A DNA stretch of 64,000 bases from Streptomyces pseudovenezuelae. GTDB lineage: Bacteria; Actinomycetota; Actinomycetes; Streptomycetales; Streptomycetaceae. The stretch's first letter is position 1. Each line of letters opens with the position of its first letter. Shown one piece after another: positions 53,390-61,404 of this stretch. Location of the stretch: the NCBI RefSeq assembly GCF_029892565.1, contig NZ_JARXVH010000008.1, forward strand, positions 248,001 to 312,000. The letters are read 5' to 3'. Position numbers and translations under genes: made by a program. The notes under the pieces are model-generated. The model was not told where the DNA came from. It saw only the letters and a program-made list of their open reading frames with translations, and did no database searches.

Positions 53390-54163
53390 ATGCAATCTTC
53401 GTATTTCACCGGCGTGACAACGTCGAACGGCGTCATGCAGCACGACTTCACCGTGGGTGAGGTCACCGGCGCGCTCTGGTCGTCCAAACGTGCCGAGTGC
53501 GCACCCCTGGTCCTGATGGGCCACGGCGGCGGCAATCACAAGAAATCACCCGCGATGCTGGGCCGTGCCCAACGCCTCGTGGTCGACGGCGGTTTCCACG
53601 TCGCCTGCATCGACGCGCCCGGTCACGGTGACCGTCCGCGCACGGCGCACGACGAACAGGAGATCGCCGCGCTGCGGGAGGCGCTGGAGACGGGCGAGCC
53701 GGTCGGCCCGATCGTCGTCCGGTACAACGCCCACCTGGCGGAACGTGCCGTACCGGAGTGGCGGGCGGCCCTGGACTTTCTCCAGGGCGTGGAGTGGGTC
53801 GGCGACGAGGATCCGGTCGGCTACTTCGGTCTGAACATGGGCACCGCGATCGGGGTGCCGCTGACGGCGGTCGAACCCAGGATCAAGGCCGCGGTCTTCG
53901 GCCTGCACTGGCCCGAGGCCCTGGCCGAGTACGCGCGGCAGATCACCGTGCCGATCGAGTACACGCTCCAGTGGGACGACGAGCACATCCCGCGCGAGTC
54001 GGGTCTGGCACTGTTCGACGCCTTCGCCTCGGAGGAGAAGACCTTGCACGCCAACTCGGGCGGGCACAAGGAACTGCCCAGGTTCGAGTCCGACAGTGCG
54101 GTCCGCTTCTTCGTCCGGCAGCTGGTCCGGCCGTCGATTCCGCAGCCCGACCTGGTCTGGTAG
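53390..54163 (+). CDS. Alpha/beta hydrolase (dienelactone-hydrolase-like) with Asn at the nucleophile
   Basis: 257 aa from ATG 53390 behind GAAGGG. LVLMGHGGGNHKKS (oxyanion region), CIDAPGHGDRP, and the elbow YFGLNMGTAIG, where the family normally has G-x-S-x-G: the nucleophile is Asn149 (codon AAC, one base from AGC). The Asp (WDDEHIP) and His (SGGHKELP) of the triad remain. It is therefore probably inactive as an esterase, or a single mutation has killed it. It follows the Atu4866 fusion gene by 225 bases and ends at a hairpin before the convergent amidohydrolase. Confidence 0.8.
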   Translation: MQSSYFTGVTTSNGVMQHDFTVGEVTGALWSSKRAECAPLVLMGHGGGNHKKSPAMLGRAQRLVVDGGFHVACIDAPGHGDRPRTAHDEQEIAALREALETGEPVGPIVVRYNAHLAERAVPEWRAALDFLQGVEWVGDEDPVGYFGLNMGTAIGVPLTAVEPRIKAAVFGLHWPEALAEYARQITVPIEYTLQWDDEHIPRESGLALFDAFASEEKTLHANSGGHKELPRFESDSAVRFFVRQLVRPSIPQPDLVW

Positions 54164-54182
54164 TTGGCGGTACTGGTGGTTG

Positions 54183-54211
54183 TCGGCGCCCGGCCACCGG
54201 CCGGGCGCCGA
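54183..54211. terminator. Hairpin between the alpha/beta hydrolase and the convergent amidohydrolase
   Basis: TCGGCGCCCGGCC (54183-54195) pairs perfectly with GGCCGGGCGCCGA (54199-54211), with a three-base loop. It can end both converging transcripts. Confidence 0.8.
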
Positions 54212-54231
54212 TTGCGCTTGCCCGGCTCCCG

Positions 54232-55605
54232 TCAGGCGGCCGGCGTGTTGAGCACGTAGGTGCGGGAGGCGTTGACCTCGGCGCGCAGTGCGGGGAGGTT
54301 CACGTCGAGCACCTCGCCGTTCCACTTGAGGGGGCGACCGTTGACCAGGACCGCGGTGATGTTGCGGGGGTCGGAACCCAACACCAGTGTCCCGATCGGG
54401 TCGTTGAGGGGCATGTTGTTGAGATCCTCGGCCTGGACGACCAGCAGGTCGGCCTTCTTGCCCGGGGTGAGGGAGCCGGTGACGCCACCGAGACCGTTGG
54501 TGCGGGCGCCCTGGAGGGTGGCGAAGTCCAGGACGTCGTGCGTGGTGATGCGGGAGAGGTCGCCGCCCCTGCCGTAGGCGGCGTTGACCGCGCGCATCCG
54601 CTGGATCGCGAGCAGAGCCCGCATCTGCGTGAACAGGTCGCTGGCCAGGGCGACTTCGACGTCGATGCTCAGGCCGGGGCGGATGCCGACGGCGAGTGCC
54701 TCGTCCACGGCGGGGATCGCCGTCTCCAGGCCGATCTGCGCGACCGTGGTGCCGGACTCCCCCATCGCCTTCCATGCCTCGGTGGTCAGGCCGGTGGAGT
54801 GGATGAGGGTGACATCGGGGCCGAGGATGCCGTGCTCGGCCCAGGACAGCACGGCTTCCGAGGAGGCCTTGCCGAAGACCGCGTCGACGCTGACCCCGAT
54901 GCCCAAGTCGGCCGCGGTACGGGCGAGTTCGGGCCCGTAGGCGAGGACGGGTCCGGCGATCTCGTCGGTGGCCAGCGTCGCCATCCGCAGGGTGAGCAGC
55001 TGGTCGTCGCTGCTGAAGTACTGGTCCTTCAGACGGGTCAGGTCGGCCGGCCACTGGCGGTCCCAGTCCCCGAAGTGCGGGCCCATGGAGGCGTGGACGC
55101 CTCGGATGCCGGTGTCCCGGAGGGCCTCGATCGCCGCGTCGGAGTGCTCTCGGGTACGGGAGTTGTGGGAGAAGTCGAGCATCGTGGTGATACCGCTGTC
55201 GAGCGCGGTCAGGGCCGCCAACTTCGTACCGATGTACATGTCTTCCGGGCGGTAGATGGTGGCGTAGCCGGCGAGCGTGGTCATCACATAGCCGCCGAGG
55301 TCGTCGACGTCCGGCATGATTCTGCGCAACTGGGCTTCCCAGGCGTGCCGGTGGGTGTCGACGAGGCCGGGGGCGAGGATCGTGCCGGAAGCGTCGACGA
55401 CCACCGCGCCCTCCACGGACAGGTCCGGCCCGATCGCGGCGATGGTCTCGCCCTCGACGAGCAGGTCGCTCTTGTGAAGAATGCCCAGGTCCGGGTCCAT
55501 CGTGACGATGGTCGCGCCGGTGAACAGGATGCGCCGACGCGGGTCGGTGGACTGGCGTCGCAGTTGTTCGAGCAGGCTGGCGCTGGTGGTGTCATCGGTG
55601 TTCAT
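54232..55605 (-). CDS. Amidohydrolase-superfamily enzyme (TrzN/ATZ/guanine-deaminase-like)
   Basis: 457 aa from ATG 55605. N-terminal strands ILFTGATIVTMDPDLG and GTILAPGLVDTHRHAWEAQL, with the HxH metal pair at HRH, a TIM barrel with GVHASMGPHFGDW and TLIHSTGLTTEAW (metal and base residues), an Asp in SIDVEVALASD, and the closing strands GSLTPGKKADLLVVQAEDLNN. This is the subclass that deaminates or dechlorinates heterocycles (cytosine, guanine, SAH, s-triazines), with one catalytic metal. No signal peptide. The adjacent barrel-less homolog may have arisen from a gene like this one. Confidence 0.87.
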   Translation of the reverse strand: MNTDDTTSASLLEQLRRQSTDPRRRILFTGATIVTMDPDLGILHKSDLLVEGETIAAIGPDLSVEGAVVVDASGTILAPGLVDTHRHAWEAQLRRIMPDVDDLGGYVMTTLAGYATIYRPEDMYIGTKLAALTALDSGITTMLDFSHNSRTREHSDAAIEALRDTGIRGVHASMGPHFGDWDRQWPADLTRLKDQYFSSDDQLLTLRMATLATDEIAGPVLAYGPELARTAADLGIGVSVDAVFGKASSEAVLSWAEHGILGPDVTLIHSTGLTTEAWKAMGESGTTVAQIGLETAIPAVDEALAVGIRPGLSIDVEVALASDLFTQMRALLAIQRMRAVNAAYGRGGDLSRITTHDVLDFATLQGARTNGLGGVTGSLTPGKKADLLVVQAEDLNNMPLNDPIGTLVLGSDPRNITAVLVNGRPLKWNGEVLDVNLPALRAEVNASRTYVLNTPAA

Positions 55606-55830
55606 GGCGGGCCCCTTTCGGGAGGCGCTGAGGCTGGGCCGAGTGGCTTCGGGTCCAAGCCTCGATCCGCGCCCACGCCGCAACCAGGCCGCCGTTTCCC
55701 TAGGTGCGGCGCACCCAGGACGGGCGGCGCGTGTTGGCTCCGCCGGCTCTGGGGGCACGGCACGTCTCGGCCCCGTCCAACGACACGTCCGCCCTGCGCA
55801 ACGAGCACGTCCGCCTTGCCCATCGGCACG

Positions 55831-56568
55831 TCAGCCCGAACCGTCGGCCTTCCCGCACTTCGGGTAGAACTTGCTCAACCCGGAGGGTGGCAGCTTGACC
55901 GGGTTGTTCGAGTACACGTACTTGGTGTATCCCGCCGAGTCCGCGGACGCGTCGGTGAGCCCGGTGTCCTTGCTGCCGAGGCGGGCCTCCGTCTGGTAGA
56001 CGCCGTCGCCGTTGTAGGAGAACACCGCGAGGTCGGGGCGGGAGTCGTGGTTGTAGTCGGCCACGGAGACGCCACGGGTCTCGACGAGGTCGAGATTCCG
56101 GGTGTGCTGTCCCCGGCCGGAGGACGAGAAGGGGCCCGACACCAGCTTGGCCACGGCCGGCTTGATGGCATCGTCGCCCTGGGTCTCCCCGGTGGCCACG
56201 ACGGCCAGGTCGCTCCACCCGTCGCCGTCGAAGTCGGCGACCGCTCCCACCACGCCCTTCTCCCCGCCGCCGTCACCGACCAGCTTCCGCACCCCGACCG
56301 GCTTGCCGTAGCCCGTCTTCGCGCCGAACGCGACGGTCAGTCGCGCACCGGTGTGGGAGGGATCGGAGACGCGGTCGGCACGGCCGTCGCCGTCGATGTC
56401 CGCGAGCACATCCCCCGACGACGTCACACACGAGGGGACCGAGGGCTTGCCCGAGGGACTCGGCGGTGCACCTGCCTCGGACTCGCCACAGGCGCCGAGC
56501 AGAACGGCCGTTGTCGCCAGGGCGGCCGTGCGCCGGAGCAGCTGCGCGTGCCTCGTGGGGTGGCTCAT
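55831..56568 (-). CDS. Lipoprotein with FG-GAP/VCBS repeats
   Basis: 245 aa from ATG 56568 (ATG 56577 is possible). The signal ends in the lipobox LLGACGE, so Cys lipidation and membrane anchoring outside the cell are expected. The mature protein has repeated calcium-binding propeller motifs: DIDGDGRADRV, DFDGDGWSDLAVV and DYNHDSRPDLAVFSY, i.e. D-x-[DN]-x-D/S-G-x-x-D. Such partial beta-propellers bind ligands or cell-surface partners; no enzymatic role is visible. Isolated between the amidohydrolase and the ArsR operon. Confidence 0.82.
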   Translation of the reverse strand: MSHPTRHAQLLRRTAALATTAVLLGACGESEAGAPPSPSGKPSVPSCVTSSGDVLADIDGDGRADRVSDPSHTGARLTVAFGAKTGYGKPVGVRKLVGDGGGEKGVVGAVADFDGDGWSDLAVVATGETQGDDAIKPAVAKLVSGPFSSSGRGQHTRNLDLVETRGVSVADYNHDSRPDLAVFSYNGDGVYQTEARLGSKDTGLTDASADSAGYTKYVYSNNPVKLPPSGLSKFYPKCGKADGSG

Positions 56569-56738
56569 TATTCGCATACCGGCGACAAGTACCTCTCGAA
56601 CCACGGGAGATGAACGGACGAAGGTCCGAGCCTAAACGGCAACCGGCCCGGGAGTGACACCTCCAGGTGTGCGCGGTGTCGTCTCTGGACGTGCGCGGTC
56701 GCACAGCCCCTCCCGTGCTGCGGCCCGGCGACGGAGCG

Positions 56739-56766
56739 TTGACACATGCCGATATGGGCATACGAT
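56739..56766 (+). promoter_or_regulatory. Near-consensus promoter with ArsR-type inverted repeat; leaderless start
   Basis: TTGACA at 56739-56744, a 16-base spacer, TACGAT at 56761-56766. The ArsR ATG at 56773 lies about where transcription should start, so the mRNA is probably leaderless. ATGCC (56746-56750) and GGCAT (56757-56761) form an inverted repeat inside the spacer, a candidate ArsR operator. Confidence 0.7.
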
Positions 56767-56772
56767 GGCGCC

Positions 56773-57135
56773 ATGGCACGAGCGGCGACGACCTCGGACG
56801 CGTTCAACGCGATCGCCGAACCGCAGCGGCGGGAGATCCTGGTGCTGCTGCGGGGCGGCGAGCGGCCGGTGACCGACCTGGCGCGAGACCTGGGGATGAC
56901 CCAGCCGCAGGCGTCCAAGCACCTGCGGGTGCTCCGGGAGGTCGGGCTGGTGCGGGTCCGCGGGGCGGGCAGGCAGCGGCTGTACGGCCTCGACGCCCGC
57001 GGGCTGCGGCCGGTGCACGAGTGGCTGGGCGGCTTCGAGCGGTTCTGGAGCGGGAGCTTCGACCGGCTGGACGAGTACGTGCAGGAGTTGAAGCAGGCAA
57101 AGCAGGAGGGACCACACGATGGCGACGACCAGTAG
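56773..57135 (+). CDS. ArsR-family repressor (SRPBCC-operon type)
   Basis: 120 aa from ATG 56773. The winged helix AIAEPQRREILVLLRGGERPVTDLARDLGMTQPQASKHLRVLREVGLVRVRGAGRQRLY is complete. There are no metal-binding Cys pairs, so it is of the non-metal group usually found before AHSA1-domain genes. The start is fixed by the promoter geometry (-10 six bases upstream, no ribosome binding site). Its end overlaps the next gene by 17 bases, so translation is coupled. Confidence 0.88.
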   Translation: MARAATTSDAFNAIAEPQRREILVLLRGGERPVTDLARDLGMTQPQASKHLRVLREVGLVRVRGAGRQRLYGLDARGLRPVHEWLGGFERFWSGSFDRLDEYVQELKQAKQEGPHDGDDQ

Positions 57136-57670
57136 CGGCGGCGAGCCCGAACACACGACCACGGACCGCGAGATCGTGATGTCCCGGCTCATCGGCGCCC
57201 CACGGGAGCTGGTGTTCGAGGCGTTCACGCAGGTCCGGCACCTGTCGCGGTGGTGGGGACCGGAGGGGTTCTCCACCACCACGCGGTCCTACGAGTTCCG
57301 CGTCGGCGGGGCCTGGGACTTCGTGATGCACGGGCCGGACGGGACCGACTACCAGGAGTGGATCACCTGGCGGGAGATCGTCCCGCCGGAGCGGATCGTG
57401 ATGCTGCACGGCGAGTCCCGGGACGACCCCAACGCCTTCGAGTCGGTCCTGGCCTTCGAGCCGGCCGGCGACGAGACCCGGATCGTGATGCGCACGGTGT
57501 TCCCCACCAAGGAACTCCGCGACGAGGCGGTGGAGAAGTACCACGCGATCGAGGGCGGCGAGCAGACCCTGAGCAATCTGGCGGCCTACGTCGCCGAACT
57601 CACCCGGAACGACACCGGCCGCAACGAGGCCACCTCGAACGAGACCACCCCGAAGGGAGCGGAGGACTGA
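57119..57670 (+). CDS. SRPBCC/AHSA1-domain protein
   Basis: 183 aa. The Bet v1-like fold of the AHSA1 group: MSRLIGAPRELVFEAFTQVRHLSRWWGPEGFS, FRVGGAWDFVMHGPDG and the C-terminal helix EGGEQTLSNLAAYVAEL. These proteins bind a hydrophobic ligand; the exact ligand is unknown in ArsR-AHSA1 operons. Overlaps the ArsR gene at its start and the DHFR-like gene by one base at its end (TGATG), a tightly coupled three-gene operon. The last 20 residues are Thr/Asn-rich and probably disordered. Confidence 0.87.
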   Translation: MATTSSGGEPEHTTTDREIVMSRLIGAPRELVFEAFTQVRHLSRWWGPEGFSTTTRSYEFRVGGAWDFVMHGPDGTDYQEWITWREIVPPERIVMLHGESRDDPNAFESVLAFEPAGDETRIVMRTVFPTKELRDEAVEKYHAIEGGEQTLSNLAAYVAELTRNDTGRNEATSNETTPKGAED

Positions 57671-58335
57671 TGGCCGGGAAGGTCTTCTTCAGCGTGACGA
57701 TGTCGCTCGACGGTTTCATGGCACCCGAGGCCGTGCCGGCCGAGGACGCCTTCTCGCCCGAGAAGCAGGACGACCCGGACGTCAGGCGCTGGGTGACGAA
57801 GTGGTCGGAGCTGCAGGCGTGGGCGTTCCCGCTGCGCTGGTTCCGGGAGAACCTCAAGTTCGGCGAGGGCGGCGAGGAGGGCCTCGACAACGACATCGCA
57901 CGGGCGACGTTCGACCGCACCGGCGCGAGCGTCATGGGCAAGCGGATGTTCGACCTCGGCGAGCCGTCCTGGCCGGAGGAGGCGCCGTTCCACACCCCGG
58001 TCTTCGTCGTCACCCACACCGGGCGTGACCCGTGGGAGCGGCCGGGCGGCACCACCTTCCATTTCGTCGACGACGGCATCGAGAGCGCCCTCGACCAGGC
58101 CCGCGAGACTGCCGGCGACCGTGATGTGCGCATCGCCGGTGGCGCCGAGACGATCCAGGAGTACCTGGACAGCGGCCTGATCGACGAGTTCTCGATCACG
58201 CTCGCGCCCGTGCTGTTCGGCACCGGCATCCGCCTGTTCGACCGCGTGGACCCCGCCCGCCTCGCCCTCGAACAGACGCGGACCGACGCATCGTCCCGGG
58301 TGACCCACCTGACCTACACCGCCGCGAAACGCTAG
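57670..58335 (+). CDS. Dihydrofolate-reductase-fold (RibD C-terminal-like) protein
   Basis: 221 aa, ATG sharing its A with the previous stop. FFSVTMSLDGFMAPEA, ASVMGKRMFDLGE, PVFVVTHTGR and RIAGGAETIQEYLDSGLIDEFSITLAPVLFGTGIRLF give the RibD_C/YwjB-type DHFR-like fold that binds NADPH. It is not the folate-essential DHFR. It is probably a reductase for a small molecule recognised by the ArsR/AHSA1 pair. An unusual insertion around residues 25-75 contains a Trp/Phe-rich segment. Confidence 0.87.
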   Translation: MAGKVFFSVTMSLDGFMAPEAVPAEDAFSPEKQDDPDVRRWVTKWSELQAWAFPLRWFRENLKFGEGGEEGLDNDIARATFDRTGASVMGKRMFDLGEPSWPEEAPFHTPVFVVTHTGRDPWERPGGTTFHFVDDGIESALDQARETAGDRDVRIAGGAETIQEYLDSGLIDEFSITLAPVLFGTGIRLFDRVDPARLALEQTRTDASSRVTHLTYTAAKR

Positions 58336-58368
58336 CCCGCCTTCCCGCAGCGTCCGGCCCCCATGCAC

Positions 58369-59965
58369 CTAGGAGTGCGAGGTGTCCTCCCGCGAGACGG
58401 CTGACGCCGATGGACCGGTCTTCCTCCCCAGGCGCACCTCCTCCACATCGAGCACTTCCGGGACCGTGCGCAGGACGATGTCGTCGATGCGGCCGGTGTC
58501 GCGCAGGTCGGTGAGTGTGTCGCGTTTGACCTGGAGCAGGGCGAGTTGGAGGAGTCGCAGGCTTTCTCGGTGTCGTGCGGTGCCGGGAGCGGGGGCCGTA
58601 CGGTCCTCGATGTCCTGGGTCATGCGGAGGGTGTCCGCCTCGGGGGACCTCGAACCGTCGCGCCAACTCCGGCAGGGCCCGCAGTGCGGAACTGCTCATC
58701 TCCCAGCGTGCCAGGGCGAGTTCGGCGGTCTTGTCCTCGTCCTCGGGGAAGCGGGCCCGGCGGACCACGGTCGGCAGGGTGGGGCCGAGGAGCGCGAGGG
58801 TGACGACGATGACGACCGTCGTGACGAAGACGACGGCGTCGCGCTGCCCGACGGCATGTCCCTCGGCGGTCGCGGTGGGTACGGTCAGCGCCGCGGCCAG
58901 CGAGATGGCTCCGCGCATCCCCGCCCACGCCAACGGCAGCCGCTGCGGGGCGGTGATCCGGCGGTCCCGTTGCTGAGGGCGTCGGTCCGGGAGCCTGACC
59001 AGGTAGGGCACCGAGTAGAACCACAGCAGCCGCGTCCCGAACACGGCGGCGGCCACGGCGAGGGCGGCGACCATCGCCTGCAACAGCGAGACGGACGTCA
59101 ACGCCCTGACGGTGGCGGGCAGTTGGATGCCGACGAGGATGAACAGCGCGCTGTTGAGCAGGTAACTGGCCACCTCCCAGAAGGCGATGGCCTGGATGCG
59201 GGCCTCGGAGCCGATGACGCGTGGGCCGAACCAGGCGGTCACCAGACCGCAGACGACGACCGCGAGTACGCCGGACGCATGCAGGAGTTCGGCGGGCAGG
59301 TAGGCGAGGAACGGGGTGGCGACGCTCAGCACGCTGTGGAGCAGGGGCTCGGGCAGCCGGCGCCGGACCGGCACCAGGAGCAGGGCGACCGCGACGCCGA
59401 TCAGGATTCCACCGGCGTACGACTCGACGAAGGCGATCGCCGTGCCGGACCAGGTGAAGGGGTGCTCGTCGGTGACGACCTCGATGGTCACGGCCAGCAG
59501 GACCAGGGCGGTCCCGTCATTCAGGAGGCTCTCGGTGCGCAGCACGGTCAGGATGCGGCGGGGCATCGCCTTGGCCACGGCCGCCACGGCCGCGGCGTCG
59601 GTGGGGGCCAGGACCGCGCCGAGGACAAAGGCGATGGGCCAGCCGTAGCCCAGCGCGTGGGCCACCGCGGCGACGGCGACCGCGGTGGCCAGGACCAGCC
59701 CCGTGGACTGCAGGGCGATGCTGCGGAGGTTGTTGCGGATCTCGCGCACCGAGGAGGTCAGCGCCTCCCAGTACAGGAGGGCGGGCAGGAAGAGGAACAG
59801 GACGACGTCGGCCGACAGCGCGAACGAGTCGAAGGCCGGCGTCAGTCCCACCAGGCAGCCCGCGCCGAGCAGCAGCAGCGGTTCGCTCAGCCCCGTGCGG
59901 CGCGACAGCCGGCCCATCGCCAGTACGCCGACGGCCACGACGACGATCAGTTCCAGGCCTGCCAT
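58369..59965 (-). pseudogene. Na+/H+ antiporter (CPA1/NhaP type) with a C-terminal 1-base insertion
   Basis: From ATG 59965 (GAGGTG upstream) about 440 residues encode a full 12-helix CPA1 exchanger, including the ion-site region LGAVLAPTDAAAVAAV, RTESLLNDGTALVLLAV and WAGMRGAISLAAALT. At a G5 run (58642-58646, C5 on the coding strand) the frame slips. Dropping one base restores RFEVPEADTLRMTQDIED and the helical tail LLQLALLQVKRDTLTDLRDTGRIDDIVL, ending at 58369. As written, the tail becomes basic junk. The membrane part may still work; a homopolymer error is equally possible. The Atu4866 gene lies 34 bases upstream. Confidence 0.82.
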
Positions 59966-59999
59966 GTCGGTCACCTCTGCTGTGCGTGCGCGGCGTCGA

Positions 60000-60281
60000 C
60001 TACTGCGAGTTCTTCGATCGGCCGGGGACGGCGTCCTCCCGGTACAGCACGAGGTGCTCGTGGAAGAGCACGCCGTCCCGGACATCGCCGGTGGCGGTGA
60101 AGCCGGTGTCGTCGACGTAGTCGAGGTGGTTGCCGGTGACGGTGTAGCTGCCGGTGTAGGCGCTCTGCCGGTTGCCCCGGGCCTCGTCGTAGCGACCGTT
60201 CGGGAGTAGTTCCTGACGGATGTGCCCGTCCGCCGTCACCCACATGCCGACGAAGGGGTGCGCTACCGCGTTCGTGTTCAT
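60000..60281 (-). CDS. Stand-alone Atu4866-domain protein
   Basis: 93 aa from ATG 60281. FVGMWVTADGHIRQELLPNGRYDEARGNRQSAYTGSYTV then LDYVDDTGFTATGDV align well with the C-terminal domain of the fusion protein at 52409. The family adopts a small beta-barrel and its function is unknown. It is 34 bases upstream of the antiporter on the same strand, so the two are probably co-transcribed, and divergent from an AraC regulator, which likely controls both. Confidence 0.82.
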   Translation of the reverse strand: MNTNAVAHPFVGMWVTADGHIRQELLPNGRYDEARGNRQSAYTGSYTVTGNHLDYVDDTGFTATGDVRDGVLFHEHLVLYREDAVPGRSKNSQ

Positions 60282-60487
60282 GGCTCTACGGTCGCGGCCC
60301 GCCGCCCGGGTAACCAGGCCACGGCTCTCGCAGGAGCCGCGTTCCTGGGAGTACGACACCCACCCTCCGGAATGCCCGCCACTCACCCTCCGAAGTGCGC
60401 ACCCGGCCCCGCAACAATGCTCGCCCGTCCTTGCACGATCCTCCCGGTCACAGGACTCACGGCACGGAATCGTGTTGCACTGTTCCT

Positions 60488-61396
60488 ATGCCGCACCTCG
60501 AAGAACTCCGCACCCTGCTGGACCGGCATGCCCGGCCCGACTGGACCACCGCCATCGACGGGGTGCTCATCTCGAAGGTCGACCGGTCGGATCCGCCGGC
60601 GCCCTCGACGTCCGGGACGGTACTGGCGGTCATCGCGCAGGGCGCCAAACGCCTCGCGCTGGGCGACCGGGTGTTCGAGTACCACGCCGGGCAGTACCTG
60701 GTCGCGTCGGTCGACCTGCCGGTCACCGGACAGTTCACACAGGCCGACCCCGAGCATCCCGCACTGGGGTTCGGCCTCACGCTGGAGCCGTCCGCCGTGG
60801 CCGAGCTGCTGCTCCTGGCCGGGGCGGGCGACGCGCCTCGCACCACCGGGGGCGCCTCGTCGGGGATCTACGTCAGCGACGCCCCGGACGCGTTGCTGGA
60901 CGCGGTGGTCCGGCTGCTGCGCCTGCTCGACGAACCCCGCGACCGGGCCGTCCTGGCCCCACTGGTCAAGCGCGAGATCCTGTGGCGCCTGATCACCGGC
61001 GAGCAGGGCGCTACGGTACGCCAGCTCGGCCTCGCCGACAGCAGCCTCAGCCATGTCTCCCGGGCCGTGCGCTGGATCCGCGAGCACTACGCGCAGCCCT
61101 TCCGGGTCGAGGACGTGGCGCGGCTGTCCGGCATGAGCGCCTCCGCGTTCTACCGCAACTTCCAGGCGGTGACCGCGATGAGCCCCATCCAGTTCCAGAA
61201 GCAGATCAGGTTGCAGGAGGCCCGACTGCTGCTCACCACTCACCCGGGCGACGTCACGGGGGTCGGCCAGCGCGTCGGCTACGACAACCCGTCGCAGTTC
61301 AGCCGGGAGTACCGCCGCCAGTTCGGCGCACCCCCGAGCCAGGACGCGGCCCGCCTGCGGCACGCGGTGCGCTCCCCCGCGGGCGCCCTCCCCTGA
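60488..61396 (+). CDS. AraC-family regulator with N-terminal cupin-like domain
   Basis: 302 aa from ATG 60488. N-terminal AraC_N domain (LISKVDRSDPPAPSTSGTVLAVIAQGAKRLALGDRVFEYHAGQYLVAS) and C-terminal double HTH (FRVEDVARLSGMSASAFYRNFQAVTAMSPIQFQKQIRLQEARLLL, DVTGVGQRVGYDNPSQFSREYRRQFG), the YqhC-like layout. Members often sense reactive aldehydes or drugs. It is divergent from the Atu4866-antiporter unit over 206 bases. Confidence 0.88.
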   Translation: MPHLEELRTLLDRHARPDWTTAIDGVLISKVDRSDPPAPSTSGTVLAVIAQGAKRLALGDRVFEYHAGQYLVASVDLPVTGQFTQADPEHPALGFGLTLEPSAVAELLLLAGAGDAPRTTGGASSGIYVSDAPDALLDAVVRLLRLLDEPRDRAVLAPLVKREILWRLITGEQGATVRQLGLADSSLSHVSRAVRWIREHYAQPFRVEDVARLSGMSASAFYRNFQAVTAMSPIQFQKQIRLQEARLLLTTHPGDVTGVGQRVGYDNPSQFSREYRRQFGAPPSQDAARLRHAVRSPAGALP

Positions 61397-61404
61397 GCCG
61401 TTCC

